The notes: generated from the letters alone by a model not told the origin. DNA of 64,000 bases from Aestuariispira insulae (GCF_003385955.1 NZ_QRDW01000004.1:62001-126000); one strand, 5' to 3'. Shown: positions 28,575-38,335, counted from the stretch's first letter. Made by a program: numbers and translations.

Positions 28575-29321
28575 TCAGCGTTTAACCCGGTTCGAGCTAA
28601 CGGAGACTTTTTGAGTGAAGATATAGCCTTGCCCGCGCACGGTCTTGATCGGTTGTTCGGACTGTTTTTCCTGGCTTAGTTTTTTGCGCAACCGGCTTAC
28701 CTGGATATCGATGCTGCGGTCAAAGGCGGCAGGTTCCTGGCCTCTGGTGATATTAACCAGGTCTTCGCGGCTTAGAATGGTTTGTGGTTTTTCCAAAAAG
28801 GAGACCAGTAGGGAAAACTCGCCGCTGGAAAGGGGAATGACCAGTTTTGTCGGGGATCTAAGTTCCCGTTTGCCCTCATCCAGCCGCCAGCCGGAAAACT
28901 GAAACACTCGGTTTTGCGCAATATGCGGATCACCGCTTTGATCATCCTGGTTCCCTAGGCGGCGGAAGACCGCTTTTATCCGGGCGAGCAACTCTCTGGG
29001 GTTGAAAGGTTTCTCCATATAGTCATCCGCACCCATCTCAAGGCCGATGATCCGGTCGGTTTCGCCGGTGACCGCGGTCAGCATGATGATCGGGATGTCG
29101 GATTTGTCACGAATCTCACGGCAAAGGCTCAAGCCATCTTCGCCCGGTAGCATGAGATCGAGAATGACCAGATCAATGGACCAGCGGGCCATCTCCTCGC
29201 GCATCTGCTTGCCTGATTCCGCCTTGGAAACCCGGTAACCGCGCGTTGAGAAAAAGTCGAAAAGAAGATCGCGGATGTCACAATCATCATCAACAATCAG
29301 GAGATGTTTTACCGTGCTCAT
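28575..29321 (-). CDS. OmpR-family response regulator (GltR-like)
   Basis: 248 residues. The receiver has LLIVDDDCD, Asp55 in ILDLMLPG and Lys in EKPFNPRE. The C-terminal winged helix (about 150-240) includes LSSGEFSLLVSFLEKP, DRSIDIQVSRLRKKL and the wing TVRGQGYIF. Partner of the kinase encoded 21 bases downstream. It is divergent from the sugar-binding-protein gene across 263 bases, so it very likely controls that operon. GltR of Pseudomonas is the nearest functional analogue by position. Confidence 0.93.
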   Translation of the reverse strand: MSTVKHLLIVDDDCDIRDLLFDFFSTRGYRVSKAESGKQMREEMARWSIDLVILDLMLPGEDGLSLCREIRDKSDIPIIMLTAVTGETDRIIGLEMGADDYMEKPFNPRELLARIKAVFRRLGNQDDQSGDPHIAQNRVFQFSGWRLDEGKRELRSPTKLVIPLSSGEFSLLVSFLEKPQTILSREDLVNITRGQEPAAFDRSIDIQVSRLRKKLSQEKQSEQPIKTVRGQGYIFTQKVSVSSNRVKR

Positions 29322-29584
29322 TATGGTGTCTCAATTTAACTGTAACATTTCGCAATTGCGGTAAGGTTATGTAAATAAACATATCTAACGGGAGTTTTTA
29401 TCACTTTATTGCAAGGTCGCCCGGTTGAAAAAATCTGTTACCCTATTCCAATCGCACGGCCACACTCCATCCGATTAAATAGCGGTGCATAACAAACAGG
29501 AAAGCAACCCCCTGTAGGCCAATAACAATAACAAATAGGGGCGAGCCTATCCGTTTTGTCAACGTGACGTTAGGGAGATGTCTG
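29322..29584. promoter_or_regulatory. Divergent promoter region, TCS versus sugar operon
   Basis: 263 bases, A/T-rich. It contains a perfect 10-bp palindrome CGCAATTGCG (29351-29360) flanked by TGTAAC (29341-29346) and GGTTATG (29365-29371), a reasonable place for the OmpR-type regulator. The motif is not one I can match to a known GltR site. The ribosome site AGGGAGA of the binding-protein gene is at 29572-29578. Confidence 0.45.
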
Positions 29585-30850
29585 ATGAGTTCTTTCAAGA
29601 GAAATTCCACACTCAAGGCCTTGTTGCTGGGTGGGGTGGTCCTGGGCTGTGCCTCTGCGGCGCAGGCTCAGCCGACAGCAGAAGTATTGCATTACTGGAC
29701 CTCCGGCGGTGAGGCCAAGGCGGTCAAGGCACTGAAGGAAGATTTTGAAGCCAATGGCGGCAAATGGGTCGACGCGCCGGTTGCCGGTGGCGGCGGTGAT
29801 GCCCAGAATGCCGTGCTGCGGTCCCGTGTGTTGTCTGGCGATGCGCCGGCGGCTGTGCAGATCAAAGGCCCGAACATCCGCAACTGGGCCGAGGCCGGCG
29901 CGCTGGCCGATCTTGACGCGATCGGCAAAGAGGAAGGATGGGATGACATTCTGCCGCCGCTTTTGCAGGACATCGTGAAGTTTGACGGCCATTATGTGGC
30001 GGTACCGGTTAACATTCACCGGGTGGACTGGATCTGGGCAAACCCGGAAGTATTGGCCAAGGTCGGTGCCGATGTTCCGACCACCTGGGCAGAGTTTAAT
30101 GAAACCGCTGAGAAGCTGAAAGCGGCGGGGATCACCCCGTTGGCCCATGGTGGACAGCCCTGGCAGGACGCCACCATCTTTGAAACCGTTGTTCTAGGTA
30201 TCGGCGGTGCGGATTTCTTTAACAAAGCCTTTGTTGACCGGGATCTGGACACCTTACGCTCCGACACCATGAAAAAGGTGTTTGACCAGATGCGTATCAT
30301 CCGCGGTTTCGTGGATGACGACTTCTCCGGCCGAGACTGGAACCTGGCCACCGCCATGGTTATGAATGGCAAAGCGGGTATGCAGATTATGGGCGACTGG
30401 GCCAAGGGTGAGTTCCTGGCAGCCGGCAAAAAACCCGGTGTGGATTTCGTTTGTGCTCCGACTCCCTCCGAAGGCGGCTATATCCTGAACTCCGACAGTT
30501 TCGCGATGTTTGACGTTAAGGGCGATGACAACAAATCCGGTCAGGCCCTGCTGGCAAAGCTGATCCTGGGTGAGAAGTTCCAGGAGACCTTTAATGTTTA
30601 TAAAGGGTCCATCCCGGCGCGGATGGGGGTTGCCAAGGCGAAGTTCGATGATTGTGCGATCAAATCCATGAATGATCTTGAAGCAGCTTCTTCCAAAGGG
30701 ACCTTGGTCGGGTCCGCTGCTCATGAAATTTCAACGGCTGGCGCGGTGCGCGGCGCGATCATGGATGTCGTGACGGAGCATTTCAATTCCGACATGTCTT
30801 CCGACGATGCCGTCAACAAGCTTGCTGAAGCGATCGAACTGGCTCTCTAA
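29585..30850 (+). CDS. Sugar ABC transporter substrate-binding protein (GtsA-like)
   Basis: 421 residues. The signal peptide (KRNSTLKALLLGGVVLGCASAAQA) predicts cleavage near residue 28 and export to the periplasm. The mature protein is a cluster B solute-binding protein of the glucose/mannose group: EVLHYWTSGGEAKAV, GGGGDAQNAVLRSRV, VPVNIHRVDWIW and GDWAKGEF. The ATG at 29585 has AGGGAGA upstream. It is first in a nine-gene catabolic operon and is separated from the permease genes by an intercistronic hairpin terminator, a common way to make binding protein in excess. Confidence 0.94.
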   Translation: MSSFKRNSTLKALLLGGVVLGCASAAQAQPTAEVLHYWTSGGEAKAVKALKEDFEANGGKWVDAPVAGGGGDAQNAVLRSRVLSGDAPAAVQIKGPNIRNWAEAGALADLDAIGKEEGWDDILPPLLQDIVKFDGHYVAVPVNIHRVDWIWANPEVLAKVGADVPTTWAEFNETAEKLKAAGITPLAHGGQPWQDATIFETVVLGIGGADFFNKAFVDRDLDTLRSDTMKKVFDQMRIIRGFVDDDFSGRDWNLATAMVMNGKAGMQIMGDWAKGEFLAAGKKPGVDFVCAPTPSEGGYILNSDSFAMFDVKGDDNKSGQALLAKLILGEKFQETFNVYKGSIPARMGVAKAKFDDCAIKSMNDLEAASSKGTLVGSAAHEISTAGAVRGAIMDVVTEHFNSDMSSDDAVNKLAEAIELAL

Positions 30851-30863
30851 CTCGATCCACTGG

Positions 30864-30895
30864 CCCGGAGGTGTTTTGTCACCTCCGGGTTTTTT
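30864..30895 (+). terminator. Intercistronic terminator after binding protein
   Basis: CCCGGAGGTG (30864-30873) pairs perfectly with CACCTCCGGG (30880-30889) across a 6-base loop, followed by TTTTTT. It probably causes partial termination, so the binding protein exceeds the permease. Confidence 0.92.
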
Positions 30896-30937
30896 CAGCA
30901 TGAGACCCACTCTGTCATCGAGCATGGTACGGTTATT

Positions 30938-31846
30938 ATGGATACCAACAATCAGAATGCGGTGAAGGGCGTTGGCGACTGGTTCCGCTGGCACCTGTCC
31001 AAGTTTGTAGTGGCGCCGTCATTCCTTATGATTTTGTTTTTTGTTTACGGCTTCATCCTGTGGACGGGCTATATGTCCTTCACGAAATCCAAGATGCTGC
31101 CGATCTATAATTTTGAAGGCATTCTTCAATATGTGAAACTTTGGAAACAGCCGACCTGGCTGGCATCCTTTGAAAACCTTTTTGTTTTTGGTTCATTGTT
31201 CATTGCGGTCGCGATTGCATTCGGCTGCATCCTGGCGATCTTCCTGGATCAGAAAATCCGGGGTGAGGGGGCCCTGCGGACCATCTATCTCTATCCAATG
31301 GCTATTTCTTTCATTGTGACGGGGACGGCCTGGAAATGGATTTTGAATCCAGGCTCCGGCATTGAAAAACTGGTCCAGAGTTTTGGTTTTGAGAATTTTG
31401 AATTTGATTGGCTCGTCGATCCCGATTATGCGGTCTACACCTTGGTCATTGCCGCCGTCTGGCAGGCATCCGGTTTTGTTATGGCGCTGTTTCTGGCCGC
31501 GCTGCGCGGGGTGGATGGTGAGATCATCAAAGCGGCTCAGCTCGATGGCGCCTCAATCTCACGCATCTATATGGTGATCATTCTGCCGACCCTGCGACCG
31601 GTTTTCCTTAGCTCGTTTGTGATCCTGACCCATATGGCGATCAAGAGCTTTGACCTTGTGGTGGCGCTCACCGGTGGCGGACCGGGCAATGCCTCCTGGC
31701 TGCCGGCTAATTTCATGTTTGAGATGACTTTCCGGCGTAACCAGATCGGCCAGGGGGCGGCCAGTGCGATGATCATGCTGGCGACCGTTCTGGCCATTAT
31801 TGTGCCGTATCTCTATTCCGAATTGCGGGAGAAGAAACATGGCTGA
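30938..31846 (+). CDS. Sugar ABC transporter permease (GtsB/MalF-like)
   Basis: 302 residues, six predicted membrane helices beginning FVVAPSFLMILFFVYGFILW. The EAA loop that contacts the ATPase is at about 200-220 (IIKAAQLDGASISRIYMV). Conserved context FDLVVALTGGGPGNAS is typical of sugar-family MalF-type permeases. The last 8 bases overlap the second permease gene. It forms the inner-membrane pore with its neighbour, probably for glucose or a related aldose. Confidence 0.94.
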   Translation: MDTNNQNAVKGVGDWFRWHLSKFVVAPSFLMILFFVYGFILWTGYMSFTKSKMLPIYNFEGILQYVKLWKQPTWLASFENLFVFGSLFIAVAIAFGCILAIFLDQKIRGEGALRTIYLYPMAISFIVTGTAWKWILNPGSGIEKLVQSFGFENFEFDWLVDPDYAVYTLVIAAVWQASGFVMALFLAALRGVDGEIIKAAQLDGASISRIYMVIILPTLRPVFLSSFVILTHMAIKSFDLVVALTGGGPGNASWLPANFMFEMTFRRNQIGQGAASAMIMLATVLAIIVPYLYSELREKKHG

Positions 31847-32726
31847 TTCCATCGCTTTCACCTCTGACCGCACCTTGTGGCACCGGATTGGCCGGATCGG
31901 CATCTACACGTTGCTCGCGGTCTTCGCCTTCTACTATATTATGCCGCTGATCGTGATTGTCTCGACCTCTATGAAGGATCTGGACGAAATCAGGACCGGG
32001 CATCTTCTGTCCCTGCCGGCCCAGATCAATCTTGACGCTTGGACCTTTGCCTGGAGCGAGGCCTGTATTGGGGTGACCTGTACGGGCTTGAAACCCTATT
32101 TCTGGAACTCCCTTGCCATGGCAGTGCCAGCGGTTTTGATCTCCATCATGTTAGGGGCGATCACCGGATATGCGCTGACCAAATTCCGGTTTCGCGGAGC
32201 CAATGTCATTTTCGCCATGATCCTGTTCGGCTGCTTTATCCCGTTTCAGGTGATCCTGCTGCCGATGGCAACTTCGCTCGGCTATCTGGGGGTGGCTAAC
32301 ACCATACCGGGGCTGGTTCTGGTCCATGTGGTTTACGGGCTTCCCTTTACCACGCTGTTCTTCCGGAATTATTATGTAAATATCCCGGATGACCTGGTGA
32401 AGGCGGCGACCATTGACGGTGCCGGGTTTTTCACCATCTTCTGGAAGATCATGCTGCCGCTGTCACTGCCGATCATCGTCGTGACCATCATCTGGCAGTT
32501 CACCCAGATCTGGAATGACTTCCTCTTTGGCGCAAGCTTTACCAGCGGCGGAAACCAGCCGGTAACGGTCGCGCTCAACAATCTCGTCAACACCACCACC
32601 GGCGTCAAACGCTACAATGTGGACATGGCGGCTGCCCTGATGACAGCGGCGCCGACCCTGTTGGTCTACATCTTCGCCGGTCGTTATTTCGTAAGGGGCC
32701 TGACCGCCGGCGCGGTCAAGGGCTGA
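31839..32726 (+). CDS. Sugar ABC transporter permease (GtsC/MalG-like)
   Basis: 295 residues with about six helices. The EAA loop is VKAATIDGAGFFTIFWKIM, and IWNDFLFGASF is typical of MalG-type permeases. The ATG at 31839 overlaps the upstream permease by 8 bases and has GGGAGAAG before it; an upstream in-frame start inside the previous gene has no support. Works with the MalF-like subunit and the ATPase encoded 18 bases downstream. Confidence 0.94.
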   Translation: MADSIAFTSDRTLWHRIGRIGIYTLLAVFAFYYIMPLIVIVSTSMKDLDEIRTGHLLSLPAQINLDAWTFAWSEACIGVTCTGLKPYFWNSLAMAVPAVLISIMLGAITGYALTKFRFRGANVIFAMILFGCFIPFQVILLPMATSLGYLGVANTIPGLVLVHVVYGLPFTTLFFRNYYVNIPDDLVKAATIDGAGFFTIFWKIMLPLSLPIIVVTIIWQFTQIWNDFLFGASFTSGGNQPVTVALNNLVNTTTGVKRYNVDMAAALMTAAPTLLVYIFAGRYFVRGLTAGAVKG

Positions 32727-32744
32727 TCGACAGGAGAATAATCA

Positions 32745-33869
32745 ATGGCTTCCCTGAATATTCGCAACGTCAAAAAAGCCTTCGGGCCCATGGAGGTTCT
32801 GAAAGGTATCGATCTGGACCTGGACGATGGTGAATTCCTGGTGCTTCTGGGGCCGAGCGGTTGCGGTAAATCGACTCTGCTCAATATGATCGCGGGTCTT
32901 GATTCCATTACCAGTGGCGAGATCACCATCGATGAACGGGTGCTTAACAATGTGCATCCCAAGGATCGCGATATCGCCATGGTATTCCAATCCTATGCGC
33001 TTTATCCGAACATGACGGTCGGTAGGAATATCGGTTTTGGCCTGGAAATGCGCAAAGTCGCCAAGGCTGAGCGCGACCAGAAGGTACAGGATGCGGCAAG
33101 AATGCTGCAGATCGATCATCTTCTGGACCGGAAACCAGCGCAATTGTCCGGTGGCCAACGCCAGCGCGTGGCCATGGGCCGTGCCCTGGTGCGGGACCCA
33201 AAGATTTTCCTGTTTGATGAGCCGCTTTCCAACCTGGATGCAAAATTAAGGGTGGAGATGCGCACAGAAATCAAGAAGCTGCATCAGCGTTTGGGCACAA
33301 CCATGGTTTATGTGACCCATGACCAGATCGAGGCCATGACCCTGGCCAGTCGGATTGCGATCATGAAAGACGGCATTGTGCAGCAATTCGCCCCACCGCA
33401 GGAGGTTTATGAGAAACCGGCCAATATGTATGTGGCGGGGTTTGTCGGCGCACCGGCGATGAATTTTATCCCGGCCACATTGGTGGCGGAGAACGGCAAG
33501 CTGGGGGTCAGCATGCAGCGTACCGCCAAGGGGAACCGCAGCGATGTTTTCCTGGCGCTGAATGATGAGCGCAAGGAACTGGCTGATTGGGTCGGGCGCG
33601 AACTGGTGCTGGGCATCCGGCCGGAATCGGTTACCCATAAATCCGAGGCCGAATTGAACGGCACACGCAATCTCCAGCATTTTGATTGCCAGGTTGATGT
33701 CCTGGAACCGACCGGTGCAGATACACTGACCTACATTGAACTGGGTGGCCGGGAAGTGATTGCCCGTGTGAACCCGCACAATACCAGCAATCCGGGTGAG
33801 ACCATGGATTTCATGGTCGACATGGATAAAGCCAGCCTTTTTGATCCGAAAACAGAACAGAGGATTTAA
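32745..33869 (+). CDS. Sugar ABC transporter ATPase (MalK/UgpC family)
   Basis: 374 residues. Walker A GPSGCGKST, Q-loop FQSYALYPNMTV, signature LSGGQRQRVAMGRAL, Walker B FLFDEPLSNLD and the H-loop VTHD are all intact. A C-terminal TOBE-type regulatory domain (about 240-370) with GIRPESV is present, as in UgpC/MalK proteins. AGGAG lies upstream of the ATG. Powers the importer formed by the two preceding permeases. Confidence 0.96.
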   Translation: MASLNIRNVKKAFGPMEVLKGIDLDLDDGEFLVLLGPSGCGKSTLLNMIAGLDSITSGEITIDERVLNNVHPKDRDIAMVFQSYALYPNMTVGRNIGFGLEMRKVAKAERDQKVQDAARMLQIDHLLDRKPAQLSGGQRQRVAMGRALVRDPKIFLFDEPLSNLDAKLRVEMRTEIKKLHQRLGTTMVYVTHDQIEAMTLASRIAIMKDGIVQQFAPPQEVYEKPANMYVAGFVGAPAMNFIPATLVAENGKLGVSMQRTAKGNRSDVFLALNDERKELADWVGRELVLGIRPESVTHKSEAELNGTRNLQHFDCQVDVLEPTGADTLTYIELGGREVIARVNPHNTSNPGETMDFMVDMDKASLFDPKTEQRI

Positions 33870-33880
33870 GGGGACAGGTG

Positions 33881-34765
33881 ATGGAGCGGGCGGAAGATCT
33901 CGGGCTTGAACATATCTGGAGCGGTAATGACCTTTTAGGCGAGGGGCCGCTCTGGGACCACCGTGCCGGTGTCTTATACTGGGTCGATATCGAGAAATCC
34001 CTGATCCACCGGTTTGATCCGGTCAGCGGCGACGTCGATAGCCTGGAGACGCCTTCTATGGTTGGGTCGGTCGCGCTGTTGGGGGAATACCGCCTGCTGG
34101 CTGCTATCGGTCGTGGTTTCTATTCTGTTGAATTTGCAAAAGGCACGTGCGAACTGCTGCCTGATGGTGAGGTTGAGGCTGTCGGCTGTCTGATGAATGA
34201 CGGCAAGGTGGATCGCCATGGGCGTTTCCTGGCCGGTGCCAAGGATCTGTCGGAAGACAGTCCTGTCGCATCGGTCTGGCGGTATGATGGCCAGGCAATC
34301 AAGCCGGTGATGGAGGGATTCACAGTCTTTAACGGTCCGGCTTTCTCGCCGGATGGAAAGACTATCTATTTCACCGATTCCCCGGGCCAGGTGATTTTCC
34401 GTGCGGATTACGATCCACAGTCCGGCTGCATTTCGGCGCGGGAGGAATTTGCCCGGCTGGGAGAGGGGGATGGTTATCCCGATGGCATGACCGTCGATGC
34501 CGAAGGCTGTCTTTGGAATGCCCATTGGGATGGCTGGCGGATTACGCGGTATCGGCCGGATGGTGCAATTGACCGGGTGATCAGTATGCCAGTCAAGCGC
34601 GCGACCTCGCTCTGTTTTGGTGGCGTGGATCTCAAAACGCTTTTTGTGACTTCTGCCTGCACACGGTTCACTGAGGACGAGCTTGCGGAAAACCCTGCAG
34701 CGGGAACGCTGTTTGCTCTGAAACCCGGCGTTGTTGGCCTACCTGAAGCGACAGTGAAAGAATAG
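33881..34765 (+). CDS. SMP-30/gluconolactonase-family lactonase
   Basis: 294 residues forming a six-bladed beta-propeller of the SMP-30/LRE family: LLGEGPLWDHRAGVLYWVDI holds the metal-binding Glu, FNGPAFSPDGKTIYFTDS the Asn/Asp region, and GYPDGMTVDAEGCLWNAHWDG a second Asp. Hydrolyses a sugar lactone to the free sugar acid. I take ATG 33881, six bases after GGGGA, over the GTG at 33878. It sits between the ATPase gene and the sugar dehydrogenase gene, so it probably opens the lactone that the dehydrogenase makes. Confidence 0.92.
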   Translation: MERAEDLGLEHIWSGNDLLGEGPLWDHRAGVLYWVDIEKSLIHRFDPVSGDVDSLETPSMVGSVALLGEYRLLAAIGRGFYSVEFAKGTCELLPDGEVEAVGCLMNDGKVDRHGRFLAGAKDLSEDSPVASVWRYDGQAIKPVMEGFTVFNGPAFSPDGKTIYFTDSPGQVIFRADYDPQSGCISAREEFARLGEGDGYPDGMTVDAEGCLWNAHWDGWRITRYRPDGAIDRVISMPVKRATSLCFGGVDLKTLFVTSACTRFTEDELAENPAAGTLFALKPGVVGLPEATVKE

Positions 34766-34770
34766 AAAAT

Positions 34771-35565
34771 ATGTTGTTGAAAAATAAAAATATTCTTGTA
34801 ACAGGATCAACTGCAGGCATTGGCTTCGGGATTGTGAAGCAGGCTTTGTCAGAGGGCGCCAATGTCATGGTGCATGGCCAAAACCCGGACAAGCTGAAAG
34901 AGGCCCGGCATCAGTTGGAGGTTGAGGGTTTTGGTGAACAAGTCGCAGTCCATGGATGCGATTTAACCAAACCGGAAGCGGCGGAAGAACTGGTGGAGGC
35001 CTGCGTTACCGAACTGGGGTCCCTGGATGGTCTTGTTAATAATGCGGGCGTCTTTCCGCGCAATGATGTTGAAACGGTGACAGCCGAGGATTTTGACTGG
35101 ATTGTCGCGGTCAATATGCGCGCGCCTATGTTGCTGGCCCAGGCGGCGGTGCGCCACTGGCGCACGCGGTCTTATCCGGGCACCATTGTGAATATCGGTT
35201 CGATCAATGCTCATTGCGGCCAGCCCAACCTTTTGGCCTATTCCATGTCCAAAGGCGGATTGCAGACCATGACCCGCAATCTGGGCGATGCCTTGGGACC
35301 GGAAAAAATTCGGGTTAACCAGTTAAATGTCGGCTGGACCTATACGGAGATGGAGCATCAGACACAATTGTCGGAAGGCCGCCCGGAAGACTGGCTCTCG
35401 CAGGTGCCATCCGCCTTTGCGCCCTCGGGCACATTGCTGGTGCCGGAGAATATCGCCAATCACGTGGTATTCTGGCTGTCTGAACGCTCAGCTCCGGTTA
35501 ATGGCAGCGTCTACGAAGTCGAGCAGTATCCGTTGATCGGCCGTAACAAGATTGCGGAATCCTGA
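34771..35565 (+). CDS. Short-chain dehydrogenase, probable sugar 1-dehydrogenase
   Basis: 264 residues, classical SDR. The cofactor motif TGSTAGIGFGI is near the N-terminus, NNAG in the core, and the catalytic Ser and Tyr-Lys are in NIGSINAHCG and YSMSKGG. Likely oxidises the imported aldose to its lactone with NAD(P). It begins 5 bases after the lactonase gene and precedes the sugar-acid dehydratase. Glucose, galactose, xylose or arabinose cannot be separated from sequence alone. Confidence 0.9.
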   Translation: MLLKNKNILVTGSTAGIGFGIVKQALSEGANVMVHGQNPDKLKEARHQLEVEGFGEQVAVHGCDLTKPEAAEELVEACVTELGSLDGLVNNAGVFPRNDVETVTAEDFDWIVAVNMRAPMLLAQAAVRHWRTRSYPGTIVNIGSINAHCGQPNLLAYSMSKGGLQTMTRNLGDALGPEKIRVNQLNVGWTYTEMEHQTQLSEGRPEDWLSQVPSAFAPSGTLLVPENIANHVVFWLSERSAPVNGSVYEVEQYPLIGRNKIAES

Positions 35566-35596
35566 AATTTAGAAGGCCCCAGGGTCAGGTGACATC

Positions 35597-37387
35597 ATGA
35601 GCAAAAATCCATCAGATCCGTTGAAACTGCGCAGCCAGGCCTGGTTCGACGATAGTGAAAATCCGGGTATGACCGCGCTTTATATCGAGCGCTATTTCAA
35701 CTATGGCCTGACCCGCGAGGAGTTACAGTCCGGCAAACCGATCATCGGCATTGCCCAGACCGGCTCGGATCTCACCCCATGCAATCGCCATCACAAAGAC
35801 CTGGCCAGCCGAGTGAAAGACGGTATTCGGGAAGCAGGCGGTATTCCTTTTGAATTCCCGGTCCATCCAATCCAGGAGACGGGCCGCCGTCCGACAGGCG
35901 CACTGGATCGAAACCTGGCCTATCTGGGGCTGGTGGAAGTTCTTCATGGTTATCCCATAGACGGCGTGGTCCTGACCACAGGCTGTGACAAGACCACACC
36001 GGCCTGCCTGATGGCGGCGGCAACCACCAATTTGCCGTCGATTGTGCTTTCCGGTGGCCCTATGCTGGATGGCTATCATAAGGGCAGGGTGGTCGGGTCC
36101 GGCTCGGTCATCTGGGAAGCCCGCGAATTGCTGGCCGCTGGTGAGATTGACTATGATGAATTCATGGAAATGGCTGCGGCATCGGCCCCGTCGGTCGGTC
36201 ATTGCAACACCATGGGGACGGCGCTTTCCATGAATGCCCTGGCGGAAGGCTTGGGCATGTCATTGCCGGGCAATGCTTCCATTCCGGCCCCTTATCGGGA
36301 GCGGGGTCAGATGGCCTATGCCACCGGAAAGCGCATTGTCGGGATGGTCCGGGATCAGATGAAACCCTCTGATATCATGACCAGGGAGGCCTTTGAAAAT
36401 GCCATCAAACTGGCCTCCGCGCTGGGCGCTTCAACCAACTGTCCACCGCATCTTATCGCCATTGCCCGCCATATGGGCATCGAAGTGACAATGGAAGACT
36501 GGCAAGAACAAGGCCAGGACATTCCGCTCATAGTCAATTGCCAGCCCACGGGACGATATCTCGGTGAAGGGTTCCATAGGGCGGGCGGTGTGCCTGCCGT
36601 GATGGCGGAGCTGATCAAGGCGGGGAAGCTGAACGAAAAGGCGCTCACGGTCAACGGACAGACCATGGGGGAAAACTGCCACGCGCGGTTCACCGGCGAG
36701 CCGGATGTTATTTTCCCGTTGGAAAAGCCCGTGAAGGATCAGGCGAGTTTCCTGATCATGTCGGGCAATCTATTTGATTCGGCGGTTCTGAAAACCTCCG
36801 CCATTGATGCGGCCTTTTCGAAACGTTTCCTGGAACATCCCGATCATCCCAATGAATTCACCGGCAGGGCGGTCGTGTTTGAAGGGCCGGAGGATTATCA
36901 CGACCGGATCAATGACCCGGAACTGGGAATCGATGAAGAAACCATTTTGATGATCCGCAATTGCGGGCCGGTGGGATATCCGGGATCCGCTGAGGTGGTT
37001 AACATGCTGCCGCCCGATGCATTGGTGCGCCGTGGGGTTTCGGCCCTGATGTGCATCGGAGACGGCCGTCAGAGCGGCACGTCAGCCTCGCCATCCTTCC
37101 TGAATGCATCGCCAGAGGCGGCGGTTGGTGGCGGATTGGCTTTTGTTCAAACCGGGGATTGCATCCATGTGGATCTGAATAGCCGACAGGTGGATTTGTT
37201 GATCTCCGACGAGGAGTTTGCCGCGCGACGGCAGGCCTATGAGGAACCAAATCTGGAAAGCCAAACACCATGGCAGGAAATTTACCGCTCCATGGTTGGC
37301 CAATTGGATAAGGGGGCCTGCCTGGAGCCGGCAACATTCTATTTGCGGGTGATTGACCAGTCCCGCGTGCCGCGCCATTCGCATTGA
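35597..37387 (+). CDS. IlvD/Edd-family sugar-acid dehydratase (xylonate-dehydratase-like)
   Basis: 596 residues. Cluster and substrate motifs are TGSDLTPCNRHH, TTGCDKTTPACLMA, SAPSVGHCNTMGTALSMN and GDGRQSGTSASPSFLN. The N-terminus (AWFDDSENPGMTALYIERYF) and whole length closely recall Caulobacter XylD, a D-xylonate dehydratase, rather than dihydroxyacid dehydratase or phosphogluconate dehydratase. Dehydrates an aldonic acid to its 2-keto-3-deoxy form. The following KDG kinase and KDPG aldolase argue for a hexonate, so the substrate is uncertain. Confidence 0.92.
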   Translation: MSKNPSDPLKLRSQAWFDDSENPGMTALYIERYFNYGLTREELQSGKPIIGIAQTGSDLTPCNRHHKDLASRVKDGIREAGGIPFEFPVHPIQETGRRPTGALDRNLAYLGLVEVLHGYPIDGVVLTTGCDKTTPACLMAAATTNLPSIVLSGGPMLDGYHKGRVVGSGSVIWEARELLAAGEIDYDEFMEMAAASAPSVGHCNTMGTALSMNALAEGLGMSLPGNASIPAPYRERGQMAYATGKRIVGMVRDQMKPSDIMTREAFENAIKLASALGASTNCPPHLIAIARHMGIEVTMEDWQEQGQDIPLIVNCQPTGRYLGEGFHRAGGVPAVMAELIKAGKLNEKALTVNGQTMGENCHARFTGEPDVIFPLEKPVKDQASFLIMSGNLFDSAVLKTSAIDAAFSKRFLEHPDHPNEFTGRAVVFEGPEDYHDRINDPELGIDEETILMIRNCGPVGYPGSAEVVNMLPPDALVRRGVSALMCIGDGRQSGTSASPSFLNASPEAAVGGGLAFVQTGDCIHVDLNSRQVDLLISDEEFAARRQAYEEPNLESQTPWQEIYRSMVGQLDKGACLEPATFYLRVIDQSRVPRHSH

Positions 37388-37400
37388 TAGAGGGTTGTAG

Positions 37401-38321
37401 ATGAAAATCGGCATCATCGGCGAATGCATGGTGGAACTGTCCGACGGACCGGACGGCTCCCTCAACAAAGCGTTCAGCGGAGACACATTCAATACGGCTG
37501 TCTATCTTGCCAGATGTGACCGTGATCGCGAATTTTCAATCGACTATGTGACGGCGCTGGGTGATGACCTGCTCAGTTCTGAGATGATAAAGTTGATGGC
37601 GCGGGAAAATGTCGGATCGGGTCTGATTCACCGGTTCGTGGGTGACGTGCCGGGGCTATATATGATCCATCTGGATGATCAGGGAGAGCGGAGCTTTTCC
37701 TATTGGCGCAGTCAGGCGCCGGCCCGCAAGCTGTTCGAGCGACCGGATTTGGATCAACTGCTTGCCAATTTAATGGAAAAGGACTGGCTTTATCTGTCCG
37801 GTATTTCTGTTGCCATCTTGCCCGTTGCCGGACGTGAGATGTTGAAATCTACCCTGTCCGATTTCCGGCACAGGGGCGGTAAAGTTTGTTTTGATATCAA
37901 CTATCGACCCCGGCTGTGGAAGGATAAAGGTGAGGCCGCTCGTGAAATCGCAGCATTTTATCGCCATTGTGATATGGCTCTACCGTCTTTTGACGATGAG
38001 TCGTCTCTCTTTGGCTCTGCTCGTCCGGCGGATGTGATCGACCGCTTGGCGGGGTTGGGCTGTTGCGAAGTGGTGGTCAAGAATGGGGCCGGTGCCTGTG
38101 TGGTTTATACTGGCGAGGAAACCCGTGAGGTCGAAGTTCCGACAGTTGGCAAGGTGGTGGACAGCACGGCCGCAGGGGACAGCTTTAACGCGGGCTATCT
38201 CTATGCCCGCTTCAAAAATATGGAGATTGTCCAAGCTGTTGAGGCCGGCCAGCAAATCGCCCGCCAAGTGATTTCAGCCAAAGGGGCAATCGTGCCCATT
38301 GATCCGACCATTATTTGTTGA
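37401..38321 (+). CDS. kdgK: 2-keto-3-deoxygluconate kinase (PfkB family)
   Basis: 306 residues, ribokinase/PfkB fold. The N-terminal GECMVELSDGPDGSLNKAFSG and the C-terminal STAAGDSFNAGYL (catalytic Asp) are the two family signatures. Phosphorylates 2-keto-3-deoxygluconate or its galactose epimer at the 6-hydroxyl. It lies 13 bases after the dehydratase gene, and its end lies just before the start of the aldolase gene. Confidence 0.92.
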   Translation: MKIGIIGECMVELSDGPDGSLNKAFSGDTFNTAVYLARCDRDREFSIDYVTALGDDLLSSEMIKLMARENVGSGLIHRFVGDVPGLYMIHLDDQGERSFSYWRSQAPARKLFERPDLDQLLANLMEKDWLYLSGISVAILPVAGREMLKSTLSDFRHRGGKVCFDINYRPRLWKDKGEAAREIAAFYRHCDMALPSFDDESSLFGSARPADVIDRLAGLGCCEVVVKNGAGACVVYTGEETREVEVPTVGKVVDSTAAGDSFNAGYLYARFKNMEIVQAVEAGQQIARQVISAKGAIVPIDPTIIC

Positions 38322-38335
38322 CGGGAATGAACGAT

